64,000 nt of DNA from Ohtaekwangia sp036503775 (GTDB lineage: Bacteria; Bacteroidota; Bacteroidia; Cytophagales; Cyclobacteriaceae): assembly GCA_036503775.1 (NCBI GenBank), contig DASXWH010000170.1:35847-99846 (forward strand). Direction: 5' to 3'. The notes under the pieces are model-generated. The model worked only from the letters and a program-made list of their open reading frames with translations, had not been told where the DNA came from and did not search any database. Position numbers and translations under genes: made by a program. This document shows positions 14,741-23,928 of the stretch, in pieces (the first letter of the stretch is position 1; each line of letters opens with the position of its first letter).

Positions 14741-17542
14741 CTATCTGGTTTTAAGCAATTTCCCATAAGTGGTTCGTTTGGAAGAAGAGAACCGGTAGAA
14801 GTACATATCGTCTTTCCATTCTGATCCATCACAATCAACCCGGTATGTCTCTCCTTTTCTGACGTGACCTTTATATACCTTTTTCATTTCGCGTCCACAT
14901 TTGTCGATGATATCAATCTGAACATAGTCATCATTTTTACATTTCCATTCAAACCGTATGTCCCCATGAAAAGGGTTCGGATATCCACATACTTCAAAAT
15001 CGTCATCATCGTCTAAACTCAGCGTATCATCGGCTACACACTGACCGGCTTTATAGGCAACAACAGGCTTCCAGTTTGAAAGTTTGTCTTTGCATTCATC
15101 TTCAGCGCAAAGAGTAAACCTCACTTTGAATGTTCCGGGTTCACCGCCAAAGTCATTGATGTCATCTACTTTTAATCCATACAATCCAGTGGTAGGATCT
15201 TTGCCAAATTCAAGCTTCCATCCTTCAGAGTTCCATGAATTTGAAACTGTGCCACAGGGGATGGCAATCGTCCAATGCGATAGATCATGTCTGCAGGTTC
15301 CATCAGTGCTTACAATCACTTCATAGGTTTTGCAGGAACCATCTGTATTGACTACTTCTATTGACGAATCAAAACAATCTTCACAGCTTCCATTCCCTGG
15401 ATTTCCCGGATCAGGGTTTTCTCCACCTGTTGAATCCGTGATACATGTAGCCACGGTATATGAGCAGGTCTGACTGCAGCCATCTTTTGTAATGGTTAAG
15501 GTAAAAGTCGCAGAGCTGTTTTCAGATCCTGCTGTGTATGCGATTGAGCTTGTTGATGCTCCGTTCGTGATTGTCCACAGATTATCCGAACTCTGTACGG
15601 ACCATTGATAAGTTGTTCCCACTACACCGGTATTCAATAGATTCCCGGTTGAGGTGCAGGCCGGAATAGAATCCGGAGGCGTGATTAAACAAGACCATCC
15701 GGCTGACTGCCCGCTTACGGTTACACTCTTTGCAATTGTACATCCATTTGAGTCTTTGATAATCACGGTGTAGGTTCCGGAATTCAAAGAGTCAATGTCT
15801 TGGGTAATTTCTCCGTTTGACCAAACGTAAGTGTAAGGCGATTTTCCTCCCGTCACGGTAAGATCAATGGCGTAATTTCCTTCAGTGTTACACTGATTGT
15901 TAGACACGCTGGCATTCGCAATAATAGCGGCTGGATTTTGGATAACGTAGGTAAACTGATTGGTACATCCTGCAGCATCGGTGATAGTCACCGTGTATAC
16001 GCCAGACGCTAGGTCTGTAATTGAATTGGAGGTACTTCCTGTTGACCAGTTAATTGTGTAAGGAGCTGTACCCCCTGAAGGATTCAGCGTAATGGACCCG
16101 GTCTTATCTCCATTACAAAGCGGTTGAACAATCTGTTGACCTGCCACCAATGACTTTTTAGAGACATTCATCTGGAGAGTCGCACTGCATCCGTTTTGAT
16201 CTGTAACAGTTACCTTGTAAAGTCCGGAGACAAGTCCGCTTAAGTCTTCTGTTGTTGCTCCGTTTGACCATATATAGGTATACGGTGCTGTTCCCCCGGT
16301 AACAATCAGATCAATTGATCCCGTTGGTTCGTTAAGACAGTTTGCCTGAGCGACTACAGCATTCAACCGAAGCGTATTATTCTCACGGAGGATGTAACTG
16401 AACTCTGTTGTACATCCCAAGCCATCTTTCACTGTCACCTTATATGATCCGGCAGGAGCGTTGGTTATATCTTCTGTTGTGGCACCGTTAGACCAGGTAT
16501 ACGTGTAAGGTGCAGTTCCACCTGTAATCGTGATGTTGATACTTCCATTAGATTGACTGCATGTTGGTAATACGGATGTAGCACTTACCAGAATCTGATT
16601 TCCATTTGTCAAGGTGAATGCTTTTTGTGTGGAGCACCCGGTACTGTCTTTAACCGTAACGGAGTAAGTGCCCGCAATTAATCCGGTGAGGTCTTTACTT
16701 GTTGCTCCGGTGCTCCACACGTATGAATAACCTTCGCTTCCTCCGGAAACAGCCAATGTTATTTTCCCATCGGAGTTTCCTGAACAAGACGGATTAACCA
16801 CTTCGCCTGATACAGCAATGGCACCGGGTTGGTTAACCACAGCTGATAAATCAACCGTTTCACCCGTTGCATCAGACACCGTTACGGAATAGTTTCCAGC
16901 AGGAACGTTTGATATAGATGAAGTAGTAGCACCTGTAGACCATTGATAGGTAAAAGGTTCCTCGCCTTCTGTGACGGTAACACTTACCGAACCATCAGAA
17001 GCTCCAAAGCAGGTTGCATCTGTTTTTTGAATTGTTGCCTCCAGTGCAGGGCAAGAAGTTTGCAGCGTGTCATAAAAAACATTGGTGGATGCTTTGTACG
17101 CTACGATCGGCTCCCAGCATTTCAGAATATCCTGGCAATCCTCATCATCGGTACACAGTATAAATCTGACTGTAAAACTTTTTAACCAGGTTTTACCAAA
17201 ATCCGGAATGTCATCAATTTTAAATCCGGTAAGACCACTGCGTGGATCCTTACCCAATACCTGTTTCCAATTTTGTGAATTGCTGAGATTTTTAATCTGG
17301 CCACATGGGATCGCTACCGTATAATGCGATAAGCCATGACGACATTTGTCTTCGTAGCTGATTTTAAATTCATACGATGTACAGGTTTCACTGATCCTTT
17401 CTGCCTTAAGAATTTCAGTAGTAAAACAACTCTCATTGGGACCACAGGAATCTCCCCAACTGTTGGTGGTGTATTGCTGGGCGAACAAAAGATTTCCGAA
17501 AATAAGCCAGACTGCGACAAACCCAAGTGAACACTTCTTCAT
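14741..17542 (-). CDS. T9SS cargo adhesin-like protein with six SprB repeats
   Basis: 933 residues, secreted. Signal peptide to about residue 21. Then a cysteine-rich domain (residues 25-150: CRHGLSHYTVAIPCG, GKDPRSGLTGFKIDDI, VAYKAS). Then six SprB repeats of about 75 residues (155-610), each with C, a WSNGATTEDI-like core, AGxYxVTVxD and GC. Then an Ig-like segment, a Pro/Gly linker, a second copy of the cysteine-rich domain (about 720-840: CRHDLSHWTIAIPCG, GKDPTTGLYGLKVDDI), and a T9SS type-A sorting tail beginning YPNPFHGDIRFEW. SprB is the mobile adhesin of gliding Flavobacterium, so a surface role in adhesion or gliding is likely. Monocistronic. Confidence 0.88.
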   Translation of the reverse strand: MKKCSLGFVAVWLIFGNLLFAQQYTTNSWGDSCGPNESCFTTEILKAERISETCTSYEFKISYEDKCRHGLSHYTVAIPCGQIKNLSNSQNWKQVLGKDPRSGLTGFKIDDIPDFGKTWLKSFTVRFILCTDDEDCQDILKCWEPIVAYKASTNVFYDTLQTSCPALEATIQKTDATCFGASDGSVSVTVTEGEEPFTYQWSTGATTSSISNVPAGNYSVTVSDATGETVDLSAVVNQPGAIAVSGEVVNPSCSGNSDGKITLAVSGGSEGYSYVWSTGATSKDLTGLIAGTYSVTVKDSTGCSTQKAFTLTNGNQILVSATSVLPTCSQSNGSINITITGGTAPYTYTWSNGATTEDITNAPAGSYKVTVKDGLGCTTEFSYILRENNTLRLNAVVAQANCLNEPTGSIDLIVTGGTAPYTYIWSNGATTEDLSGLVSGLYKVTVTDQNGCSATLQMNVSKKSLVAGQQIVQPLCNGDKTGSITLNPSGGTAPYTINWSTGSTSNSITDLASGVYTVTITDAAGCTNQFTYVIQNPAAIIANASVSNNQCNTEGNYAIDLTVTGGKSPYTYVWSNGEITQDIDSLNSGTYTVIIKDSNGCTIAKSVTVSGQSAGWSCLITPPDSIPACTSTGNLLNTGVVGTTYQWSVQSSDNLWTITNGASTSSIAYTAGSENSSATFTLTITKDGCSQTCSYTVATCITDSTGGENPDPGNPGNGSCEDCFDSSIEVVNTDGSCKTYEVIVSTDGTCRHDLSHWTIAIPCGTVSNSWNSEGWKLEFGKDPTTGLYGLKVDDINDFGGEPGTFKVRFTLCAEDECKDKLSNWKPVVAYKAGQCVADDTLSLDDDDDFEVCGYPNPFHGDIRFEWKCKNDDYVQIDIIDKCGREMKKVYKGHVRKGETYRVDCDGSEWKDDMYFYRFSSSKRTTYGKLLKTR

Positions 17543-17671
17543 AAGCTCTGATGTAATGTAAGCTTGAATCCAGGTTTTCAGGGCCTATATAGGTATCGCA
17601 AATGTGAAGGGTCAATCCGGAAGGTTATTCAGTAGAAGTAGAAGGTAAAAGGTCCATGGGAAACGGTTACT

Positions 17672-17706
17672 AAAAAAAGAGTCGCCCGGAGTTAACCAGA
17701 CGACTC
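17672..17706 (-). terminator. Rho-independent terminator of the AsmA-like gene
   Basis: On the minus strand: GAGTCG, one mismatch, CTGG, a loop, CCGG, then CGACTC followed by seven T. It lies 32 bases after the stop of the 17738-20713 gene. Confidence 0.85.
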
Positions 17707-17737
17707 ACGTAAGAAATTTTAGTCAGGCGAAGTTTTT

Positions 17738-20713
17738 TTAATTCTTCTTCTTTTTTTTCAGGAAACCTTTCAGTGCGTCTTCAGCTGACTTAACCGGATC
17801 TGAAGTTTTGGTTTTGGTAGTATCTGATTTTGATTTCGTAGTGTCCGTTTTGGAAGTCCCTAAAATGTCCTTCACATATTTTTCAGCATCGGTACCCTTT
17901 ACCGCTTTCTCAATTGCTTTAGTGCCTTCTTCTTTAGCTGCATTAGTGGCTGCTTCTTTTGCCTGCTGCGCCTGTTCATCCATAATGAGTTTTGGTGAAG
18001 GGCTGTTGTATTTTCCGCCCAATCCTATCGTAACCGGAATAGGTTTGTTCGGGTCAGACTTCGTAGTAGAATATTTGGAGATAAGACTATTAAATTCATT
18101 GCCAAGCTTGCCTGCAGGTACATCCATCTTCAGGGTATAATCAATCGTACCATCCAGGCTTGTGCTTCCGGAAACAGCCGTTTTATAACTTCCGAATTTC
18201 ACATCGAATGGTTCAACGGTCAACTTACCATTCTTAAGAGCAGTTTTCATGGCCACATCCTTCATGGTAACTTCACTGGTGTTTTCAAGTTTGGTTAAGG
18301 AAGTTATCCCCGAAACCAGTTTTGAATCTTTTAGCGCGGCTTGCGCTATCTTGATAAGTCCTCCACCGTTCACTGTTCCCAGATTAGGCATCATGTTTTG
18401 AAGCAACTCGCCACTGACGTTGAAGTCGGTAGAGAAGTTACCATTAACAAGGCCGGCAATAGGGGCATAAGTAGAAACCAGCGATGATGCATTGGAAGCT
18501 TCTTTCATCGAAACATTTTCAATCTTTAATGCCATGTCATATTTCGGATGAGCCAGGTCTTTGGTGTTGTAAGCACCATTTACAACAAACGACCCACCCA
18601 GCATGTTGAACCTTAAACCACTGAGGTTGGCAACACCATCTTTTACAATCACATTACCGGCAGCATTGGTCAGGTTGAAGTTCATAAACTTCACCGTTTT
18701 GACATTTGAATTTAACGTGAAGTCGATGTTCTTGGGAACCGGAATTACACTTAACGAAGCTGTATCGGATGATGTGGTTTCTTCTTCGGTCTCAGTCATG
18801 AATTCGTTCAAGTCAAGAAGGTTTGAATTAAAGTTCATGGTTCCTTTAATGGTTTGTGTTCCGAACACATAACCTATGTAGTTGAATACAGAACCCGTCA
18901 CATTGAAATCACTTTTACCGATTGTTCCATTCACATTCTGCAGTTCGATTTTCTTTGGATCAAATACCATTCCCGCTTGTGACAGCGTAACGGCATAGGG
19001 AAGATCTGAGGCTGTGTATTTAAATCCCTTTAAAGATGCTGTTCCGGTGGTAGGCAAGCGATCATATTTTTCTGCCTGCAGATCGGAATATTTTCCTTTG
19101 GTGTGGAGGTCTGCTTTCACTTTGCCGGCCAGTGTCATGCCTTCAAGTGGAAACACTTTGGTGATCTTTTCGAGATCAACCCCACCGTTTGCATTCAGAT
19201 CCCAGGTGTAATCATCCAGATTCTGCAGCAGCAGGTCTGCATTGAATTTTTCTCCATCCATCAGCATGGAAAAATCTTTCACAGTGATGTAGGTCTCAGC
19301 CATTTTGCCGGAGCTATTCTTCACTGTGGATTGAAATTTCAGGTCCTGCATCGGGATCGGGAAGTCGGCTGATTTTACATACCCATTCGCCAACGACATA
19401 CTGGCATCCACCGAAGGAATAGTTTTCTTTAAGCTATCGTAAATACCTTTGGCCTTCAGGTCAATGGCATAGTTCCCCTTCATTTCAAGGCCTTCCATGG
19501 GGAACATTTGGCCCAGTTCAGCCAGATTCAGTTTTGCATTAACCGCTGCATCTACATTGGTAGGATACATTTTGGTGATCAGCGCTTTTGCATCAACCGG
19601 ATTTGAACCGAAATCAAGATGAAGTTTTTTCAGATCGATGACGGTGTTGTCAATGATACCATCCTTGTTGTCAATCAACAAATCAACATTAATGTTATTT
19701 ACAGCCGTTGGCAGATCCGGATACTTGAACATGGCATCTTTCACCAACAGATTCAGGTTGAATGCCGGCATCTGTGTTTCACTGTACGTTCCTTTTGCAA
19801 AGCCACTGAAAGCCAGGTCTCCGGAAGTTTCAATGTTGTTGAAGCTTTCAGAATACATTCCGGGAATAAGCGACAATAAACTCTTGAATGAATTATCAGG
19901 ACTCTTGAAATTAATGTCCATGCCATAATCTTTTTCATTCATCTTGAACCAGCCATCAAAGCTCATGGCAAAGTCGTTGATCTTCGCACTGTTCTCTTTG
20001 AAGGTGTATTTACTATACTCTTCACTGATCGATATGGTAGCATCAATGTCTATGTGTTTATCAGTAAGGTATTCCGCACCGTCATAGGCCATGGTAAGAC
20101 TATCAACAGTGCTTTTGGTTTTCAGATCAAATACATCCTGTGTGAAGTCCCCGCTGCCGGAGTGGTTGAGTCCTTTCAGTGACAGCACGAAAGGCATGGA
20201 CTGATCGTCATAAGTGACGTCAGCATCTACGATTTGCCAATGGTCAATACCAAATGAAAAATCGCTGGGTTCTTCTGAAGTGGTTACCGTGTCTTCTGAA
20301 GGAATGGCAATGTCGTAGTTGGCTCGTCCATCCGGAAGGACTTTTATATTGATAATGGGTCTTACCAGGGAAATCCCTTTTACGCGCAACTGATCTCCAA
20401 ATAAAATGTCCACCAGATTAACTTCTACCTGAAATTCTTCTGTAGCAAAAAGAACCTCACCAGGGAATGGTTCTCGGTTAACGACACCAAGATCGTACAT
20501 CTCAGCTGTGATGTTCGGGAAATTCTTAAAGAGAGAAAGATCAAACTTATCGACATCAAATATTACATCAGCATTTACTGATTTCGCCAGCTCTTTGTCA
20601 ATGGCGGCTTTGATGTCATCTTTGAAAACAATGGGGAGTATAAAAGCTGCAGCCAGAATAACTACGAGCAAACCTCCGAGAATAATAGCTGTCCACTTCA
20701 GCGCTTTTTTCAT
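17738..20713 (-). CDS. AsmA-family (AsmA/TamB-like) envelope protein
   Basis: 991 residues. One N-terminal transmembrane helix (WTAIILGGLLVVILAAAFILP) anchors a large periplasmic region of AsmA type. The N-terminal piece has the family look, with FDLSLFKNFPNITAEMYDLG and LVRPIINIKVLPDGRANYDI. The C-terminal part (about 780-930) is the AsmA C-terminal domain (VNGGGLIKIAQAALKDSKLVSG, DYTLKMDVPAGKLGNEF). The tail is Lys/Thr-rich and ends in a run of lysines. AsmA-like proteins form bridge-like lipid-transport structures between the two membranes, so phospholipid transport to the outer membrane is the likely role. Single gene, terminated on its own. Confidence 0.85.
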   Translation of the reverse strand: MKKALKWTAIILGGLLVVILAAAFILPIVFKDDIKAAIDKELAKSVNADVIFDVDKFDLSLFKNFPNITAEMYDLGVVNREPFPGEVLFATEEFQVEVNLVDILFGDQLRVKGISLVRPIINIKVLPDGRANYDIAIPSEDTVTTSEEPSDFSFGIDHWQIVDADVTYDDQSMPFVLSLKGLNHSGSGDFTQDVFDLKTKSTVDSLTMAYDGAEYLTDKHIDIDATISISEEYSKYTFKENSAKINDFAMSFDGWFKMNEKDYGMDINFKSPDNSFKSLLSLIPGMYSESFNNIETSGDLAFSGFAKGTYSETQMPAFNLNLLVKDAMFKYPDLPTAVNNINVDLLIDNKDGIIDNTVIDLKKLHLDFGSNPVDAKALITKMYPTNVDAAVNAKLNLAELGQMFPMEGLEMKGNYAIDLKAKGIYDSLKKTIPSVDASMSLANGYVKSADFPIPMQDLKFQSTVKNSSGKMAETYITVKDFSMLMDGEKFNADLLLQNLDDYTWDLNANGGVDLEKITKVFPLEGMTLAGKVKADLHTKGKYSDLQAEKYDRLPTTGTASLKGFKYTASDLPYAVTLSQAGMVFDPKKIELQNVNGTIGKSDFNVTGSVFNYIGYVFGTQTIKGTMNFNSNLLDLNEFMTETEEETTSSDTASLSVIPVPKNIDFTLNSNVKTVKFMNFNLTNAAGNVIVKDGVANLSGLRFNMLGGSFVVNGAYNTKDLAHPKYDMALKIENVSMKEASNASSLVSTYAPIAGLVNGNFSTDFNVSGELLQNMMPNLGTVNGGGLIKIAQAALKDSKLVSGITSLTKLENTSEVTMKDVAMKTALKNGKLTVEPFDVKFGSYKTAVSGSTSLDGTIDYTLKMDVPAGKLGNEFNSLISKYSTTKSDPNKPIPVTIGLGGKYNSPSPKLIMDEQAQQAKEAATNAAKEEGTKAIEKAVKGTDAEKYVKDILGTSKTDTTKSKSDTTKTKTSDPVKSAEDALKGFLKKKKKN

Positions 20714-20747
20714 AGGATTAAAAATTTTAATCAGAACGAATAAGGTT

Positions 20748-20755
20748 CAAATTTA
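20748..20755 (-). promoter_or_regulatory. -7 element (TAAATTTG) upstream of the AsmA-like gene
   Basis: On the minus strand TAAATTTG matches TAnnTTTG, 35 bases before the ATG. No TTG sits at the expected -33 distance, so the promoter call is partial. Confidence 0.4.
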
Positions 20756-20813
20756 GTAAACAGATGCCTGTATTTTTCTCCTTTTAACAGAAGGAAATGT
20801 CCGGATAACCGGA

Positions 20814-22247
20814 TCAAAAGAACTTCAGAAACCAGTCCATCAGTTTCCGGGAGAAGTTCGTGTAGGGGGGATAAAAGGTTTGAATGGATGTGAACCCATG
20901 CCGTTGTTTCATCACCGGTTTTTCATTGGAAAAAGCAACGAACCCAAAGTGACCGTGTGATTTGCCAATTCCGCTGTTGTTCACGCCACCAAAAGGCAGA
21001 TTGTGGTGGAGAAAGTGAATGGCGCAGTCGTTGATGCACACGCCTCCGGCTGAGGTTTCTTTCAATACCTTTTGTCTATCGGATGCCTGGTTGCTGAACA
21101 GGTATAACCCGAGCGCTTTCGGTTTCTGATTTATCAGGGCTATGGCATCATCCAGGTTTTTATAAGGTATCACCGGAACGATTGGTCCGAAAATTTCCTC
21201 CTGCATGATTCTGGAATTAAGAGGCACATGAGAAAGTATCATGGGATGAAAGAACCGGGTAGGCTGATCTACCTTGCCACTGAACTCCAGCTTGGCACCA
21301 TGGTGCAGCGCATCCTGGAGAATATCATTCAAGCGAAGAAAATGTCGTTCATTGACGATCCGGCAATAGCTCCCGGATTCCTCAAATGGTTCGTTCTTTT
21401 CCGTGAACAACTTTTTCGTTTGATCAATTAATGCGGCAACAAATTTCGATTGAACACTTTCTTCCACCAGAATGTAATCCGGGGCCAGGCACGTTTGTCC
21501 ATTGTTAACAAATTTCGCAACAGCCGTACGCTTCGCTGCCTCCGTAAGATTGGCTGAAGAGGTAATGATAGTCGGTGATTTCCCTCCAAGCTCAAGGGTA
21601 ACAGAAGTGAGATGCTCTGCAGCAGCTTTCATCACTACTTTCCCAATCGCAGGACTTCCCGTAAAAAAGATGTGATCGAACGGAAAGCTAAGGAGTTGTT
21701 GTGCAATCGAAGCATCACCCTCACACACGGTGACAACATCTTTTTCAAAAACCTCTTCTGCCATTTTAACCAGAAGAGCAGACATGTGTGGTGTGAGTTC
21801 TGAAGGTTTTATGATCACCGTATTACCGGCAGCCAGCGCTGAAACCAACGGACCTATTGCCAGGCTGAATGGATAATTCCAGGGGGAAATAATGAGACAA
21901 ACTCCGCGTGGTTCATAATATATCCAGGAACGGGTACCCAGCATGGTTATCGGAGCATCTACTTTAACGGGTCTTGCCCACTGATCGAGGTTCGAAAGCG
22001 CAAGTTTGATTTCACTCAGTACATGGAAAATCTCTACTCCGTCAACCTCAGCAGAAGCTTTACGAAAATCGGCAAAAGCAGCTTCGTGTATCCGTTGGCG
22101 GTTAGCGTGAATCCAGTTGCGGAGCTTGATCAACCGGGCTTTCCGGTTTTGCAAGGGCTCTTTTCTGAGATTCGATTGGTTCTTTTTAAGGCGCTGAAAG
22201 GAATTCAGGGCCTCCTGGCTGATAAGATTATCTGCTAAAGTCTCCAT
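20814..22247 (-). CDS. Aldehyde dehydrogenase, class-3 type
   Basis: 477 residues, oxidising an aldehyde to the acid with NAD(P)+. Visible residues: SPWNYPFSLAIGPLVSALAA at 121-140, KPSE at 147-150, TGSPAIGK at 197-203, the general base E219 in LELGGKSP, and the nucleophile C253 in NNGQTCLAPDYIL. The length and the AAGNTVIIKPSE pattern fit the ALDH3-like group that includes fatty and coniferyl aldehyde enzymes; its C-terminal segment ends in a hydrophobic patch (LMDWFLKFF). The true substrate is unknown. It is a single gene divergent from the transglutaminase-like gene. Confidence 0.93.
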   Translation of the reverse strand: METLADNLISQEALNSFQRLKKNQSNLRKEPLQNRKARLIKLRNWIHANRQRIHEAAFADFRKASAEVDGVEIFHVLSEIKLALSNLDQWARPVKVDAPITMLGTRSWIYYEPRGVCLIISPWNYPFSLAIGPLVSALAAGNTVIIKPSELTPHMSALLVKMAEEVFEKDVVTVCEGDASIAQQLLSFPFDHIFFTGSPAIGKVVMKAAAEHLTSVTLELGGKSPTIITSSANLTEAAKRTAVAKFVNNGQTCLAPDYILVEESVQSKFVAALIDQTKKLFTEKNEPFEESGSYCRIVNERHFLRLNDILQDALHHGAKLEFSGKVDQPTRFFHPMILSHVPLNSRIMQEEIFGPIVPVIPYKNLDDAIALINQKPKALGLYLFSNQASDRQKVLKETSAGGVCINDCAIHFLHHNLPFGGVNNSGIGKSHGHFGFVAFSNEKPVMKQRHGFTSIQTFYPPYTNFSRKLMDWFLKFF

Positions 22248-22306
22248 GGGGAAAGGTAGTAAAATCCGTAATAAAGCCTTAGATATTACCTGATTGTTAA
22301 TATCTG

Positions 22307-22336
22307 TTGTCGGAAGTTAAGATTCCATTAACTTTG
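22307..22336 (+). promoter_or_regulatory. Bacteroidota-type promoter of the transglutaminase-like gene
   Basis: TTG at 22307-22309, 19 bases, then TAACTTTG at 22329-22336: an exact match to TTG-N19-TAnnTTTG. The start codon is 27 bases downstream. Confidence 0.75.
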
Positions 22337-22363
22337 ATAATAGAAATTTAACATTGGCGTAAC

Positions 22364-23197
22364 ATGAGATGGGTAGTGTTGCTATTTTTTCTGCCAATAC
22401 TTGTTCAGGCGCAAGGTGATCGGATTACGCCCTATCCAACTTCAAAACTTGCTAAATACGCTGCCCTGTTTCAACAGCCTGATAATATTCAATCGTCATT
22501 TGACCTGGAGCTATTCGCAGACAAGCTTGAACTAAAAAAAATCAAAGAGCGCGATGAAAAGGAATTTCTCAAATTCCTTTTCAGAAAGACGCATCAGCAG
22601 ATACTTCATTCTTTCAAGGAATATTCCTCGTTCAGTGATTTGCTGGATAAGGGCGAATATAATTGCCTTACCGGCACGGCACTTTACGCTGTATTACTGG
22701 ATCACTTCGGTTTTACGTATACGATAACCGAAACGAACTATCACATCTTCCTGATTGCAAAAACAAACTCCGGAAATGTTCTTATTGAAGCAACTGATCC
22801 TGCAAATGGTTTTGTTGACAAGTCGACAGAAATTGAAGAACGGATAAATACCTACCGACAAAATGTTATTCAACAAGCACAGGTTGGTAAATCATACTAT
22901 CACTTCAACTTTGAACTCTATAACACGGTGACACTGGACCAGATGGTAGGCTTGTTGTATTACAATCGGGCAGTAAAGGCATTTAATGATAAACAACTGG
23001 GAGAATCAATTCAATATCTGGACCGCGCGTTTGCACGCTATCAATCACCCCGCATCGATGAATTTTCTAAGATTCTTTTATTGTCCGTAGCAGAGAGTGA
23101 TCTCGATCAGGATGTAAGGACCTCCTACGTTCGAAAACTCCAACAGATCCGAAAAAAGAAAACGGAATTTGTAGCCAGCGTGGCCGAAAGCCACTAA
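22364..23197 (+). CDS. Secreted transglutaminase-like cysteine-protease-fold protein
   Basis: 277 residues with a signal peptide (MRWVVLLFFLPILVQAQ). The middle carries a transglutaminase-like triad pattern: C101 in EYNCLTGTALYAVLLDHFG, H127 in TNYHIFLIA, and D145 in EATDPANGF. These positions and spacing fit the superfamily of bacterial transglutaminase-like (cysteine-protease-fold) proteins. The C-terminal 80 residues are helical and resemble a TPR-like segment (LLYYNRAVKAFNDKQLGESI). It acts outside the inner membrane; whether it crosslinks or cleaves is unknown. A clear promoter precedes it. Confidence 0.65.
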   Translation: MRWVVLLFFLPILVQAQGDRITPYPTSKLAKYAALFQQPDNIQSSFDLELFADKLELKKIKERDEKEFLKFLFRKTHQQILHSFKEYSSFSDLLDKGEYNCLTGTALYAVLLDHFGFTYTITETNYHIFLIAKTNSGNVLIEATDPANGFVDKSTEIEERINTYRQNVIQQAQVGKSYYHFNFELYNTVTLDQMVGLLYYNRAVKAFNDKQLGESIQYLDRAFARYQSPRIDEFSKILLLSVAESDLDQDVRTSYVRKLQQIRKKKTEFVASVAESH

Positions 23198-23211
23198 TCT
23201 TCACAAAGATT

Positions 23212-23916
23212 CTAGTTTGCCAGAATACGCAACTCAACTCTGCGGTTCAGCCTGTGGGCCTCAGGAGTATTGTCACGTGACAATGGACTTGTACCTCCAA
23301 AGGCTTTCGTTTTAATTCTGTTTTTGTTAACCTTTTTGGAAACGAGGTATTCTTTTACAGCGTCAACACGCTCCTGTGAAAGCTTCATGTTATCCTTTGG
23401 ATCCCCCTGGTAATCGGTGTGCCCTTCCAGCTGTATAATCATGGCGTTGTTATCTTTCATCATGTTTACTACCACATCAAGCTCAGCATAGGACTCTTCA
23501 CTTATTTTTGATTTCCCAACCTGGAATATCAGATTGTTCAATCGCATTACCTGACCAACAGCGTGCTTGACAGGTGCTACTCCACCAGCAGTGAGCTCGA
23601 TATCCTTTAACACTTTTCTTTCGGTTGCTTCGGCCGGATCAAGCATATACTTTGCTGTGGCAAAGCCGGCAGCCTCAACGGTAATAGAATACTTTTCATT
23701 GTCAAACATGGGAAATGAATAAGAACTGTTTGTCATTGTGCCCACGCGGTTGCCATAAGGAAGGCTTTGATATATGATGCGAGCGCTTACAGGCTCCTTC
23801 GTTGCAGCATTAATAATTTTTCCTTCAGCATAAACCAGGGTATCGATTTCCTGGCAAAATGCTATTGACGTAATGAATGTGACTGGAATAAGCAGGCTAA
23901 AAAGTTTCGGTGCCAT
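23212..23916 (-). CDS. OmpA-family protein (short paralogue)
   Basis: 234 residues with a signal peptide (ending near ITSIAFCQ). After a carboxypeptidase-regulatory-like beta domain (residues 25-105: GKIINAATKEPVSARIIYQS) comes an OmpA/MotB-type peptidoglycan-binding domain (115-232: LEGHTDYQGDPKDNMKLSQE, NRIKTKAFGG, RLNRRVELRI). It thus repeats the last two domains of the larger neighbour at 23929-25962, which starts 12 bases upstream on the same strand, and looks like a partial tandem duplication. The role is probably to tether an envelope structure to peptidoglycan. Confidence 0.85.
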   Translation of the reverse strand: MAPKLFSLLIPVTFITSIAFCQEIDTLVYAEGKIINAATKEPVSARIIYQSLPYGNRVGTMTNSSYSFPMFDNEKYSITVEAAGFATAKYMLDPAEATERKVLKDIELTAGGVAPVKHAVGQVMRLNNLIFQVGKSKISEESYAELDVVVNMMKDNNAMIIQLEGHTDYQGDPKDNMKLSQERVDAVKEYLVSKKVNKNRIKTKAFGGTSPLSRDNTPEAHRLNRRVELRILAN

Positions 23917-23928
23917 AGCAGTTTTCAG

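Noticed and set aside
14741..17542. CRISPR array or DNA repeat array
   Set aside because: The repeats are in-frame protein repeats of about 75 codons, diverged at the DNA level, not short exact repeats with spacers.
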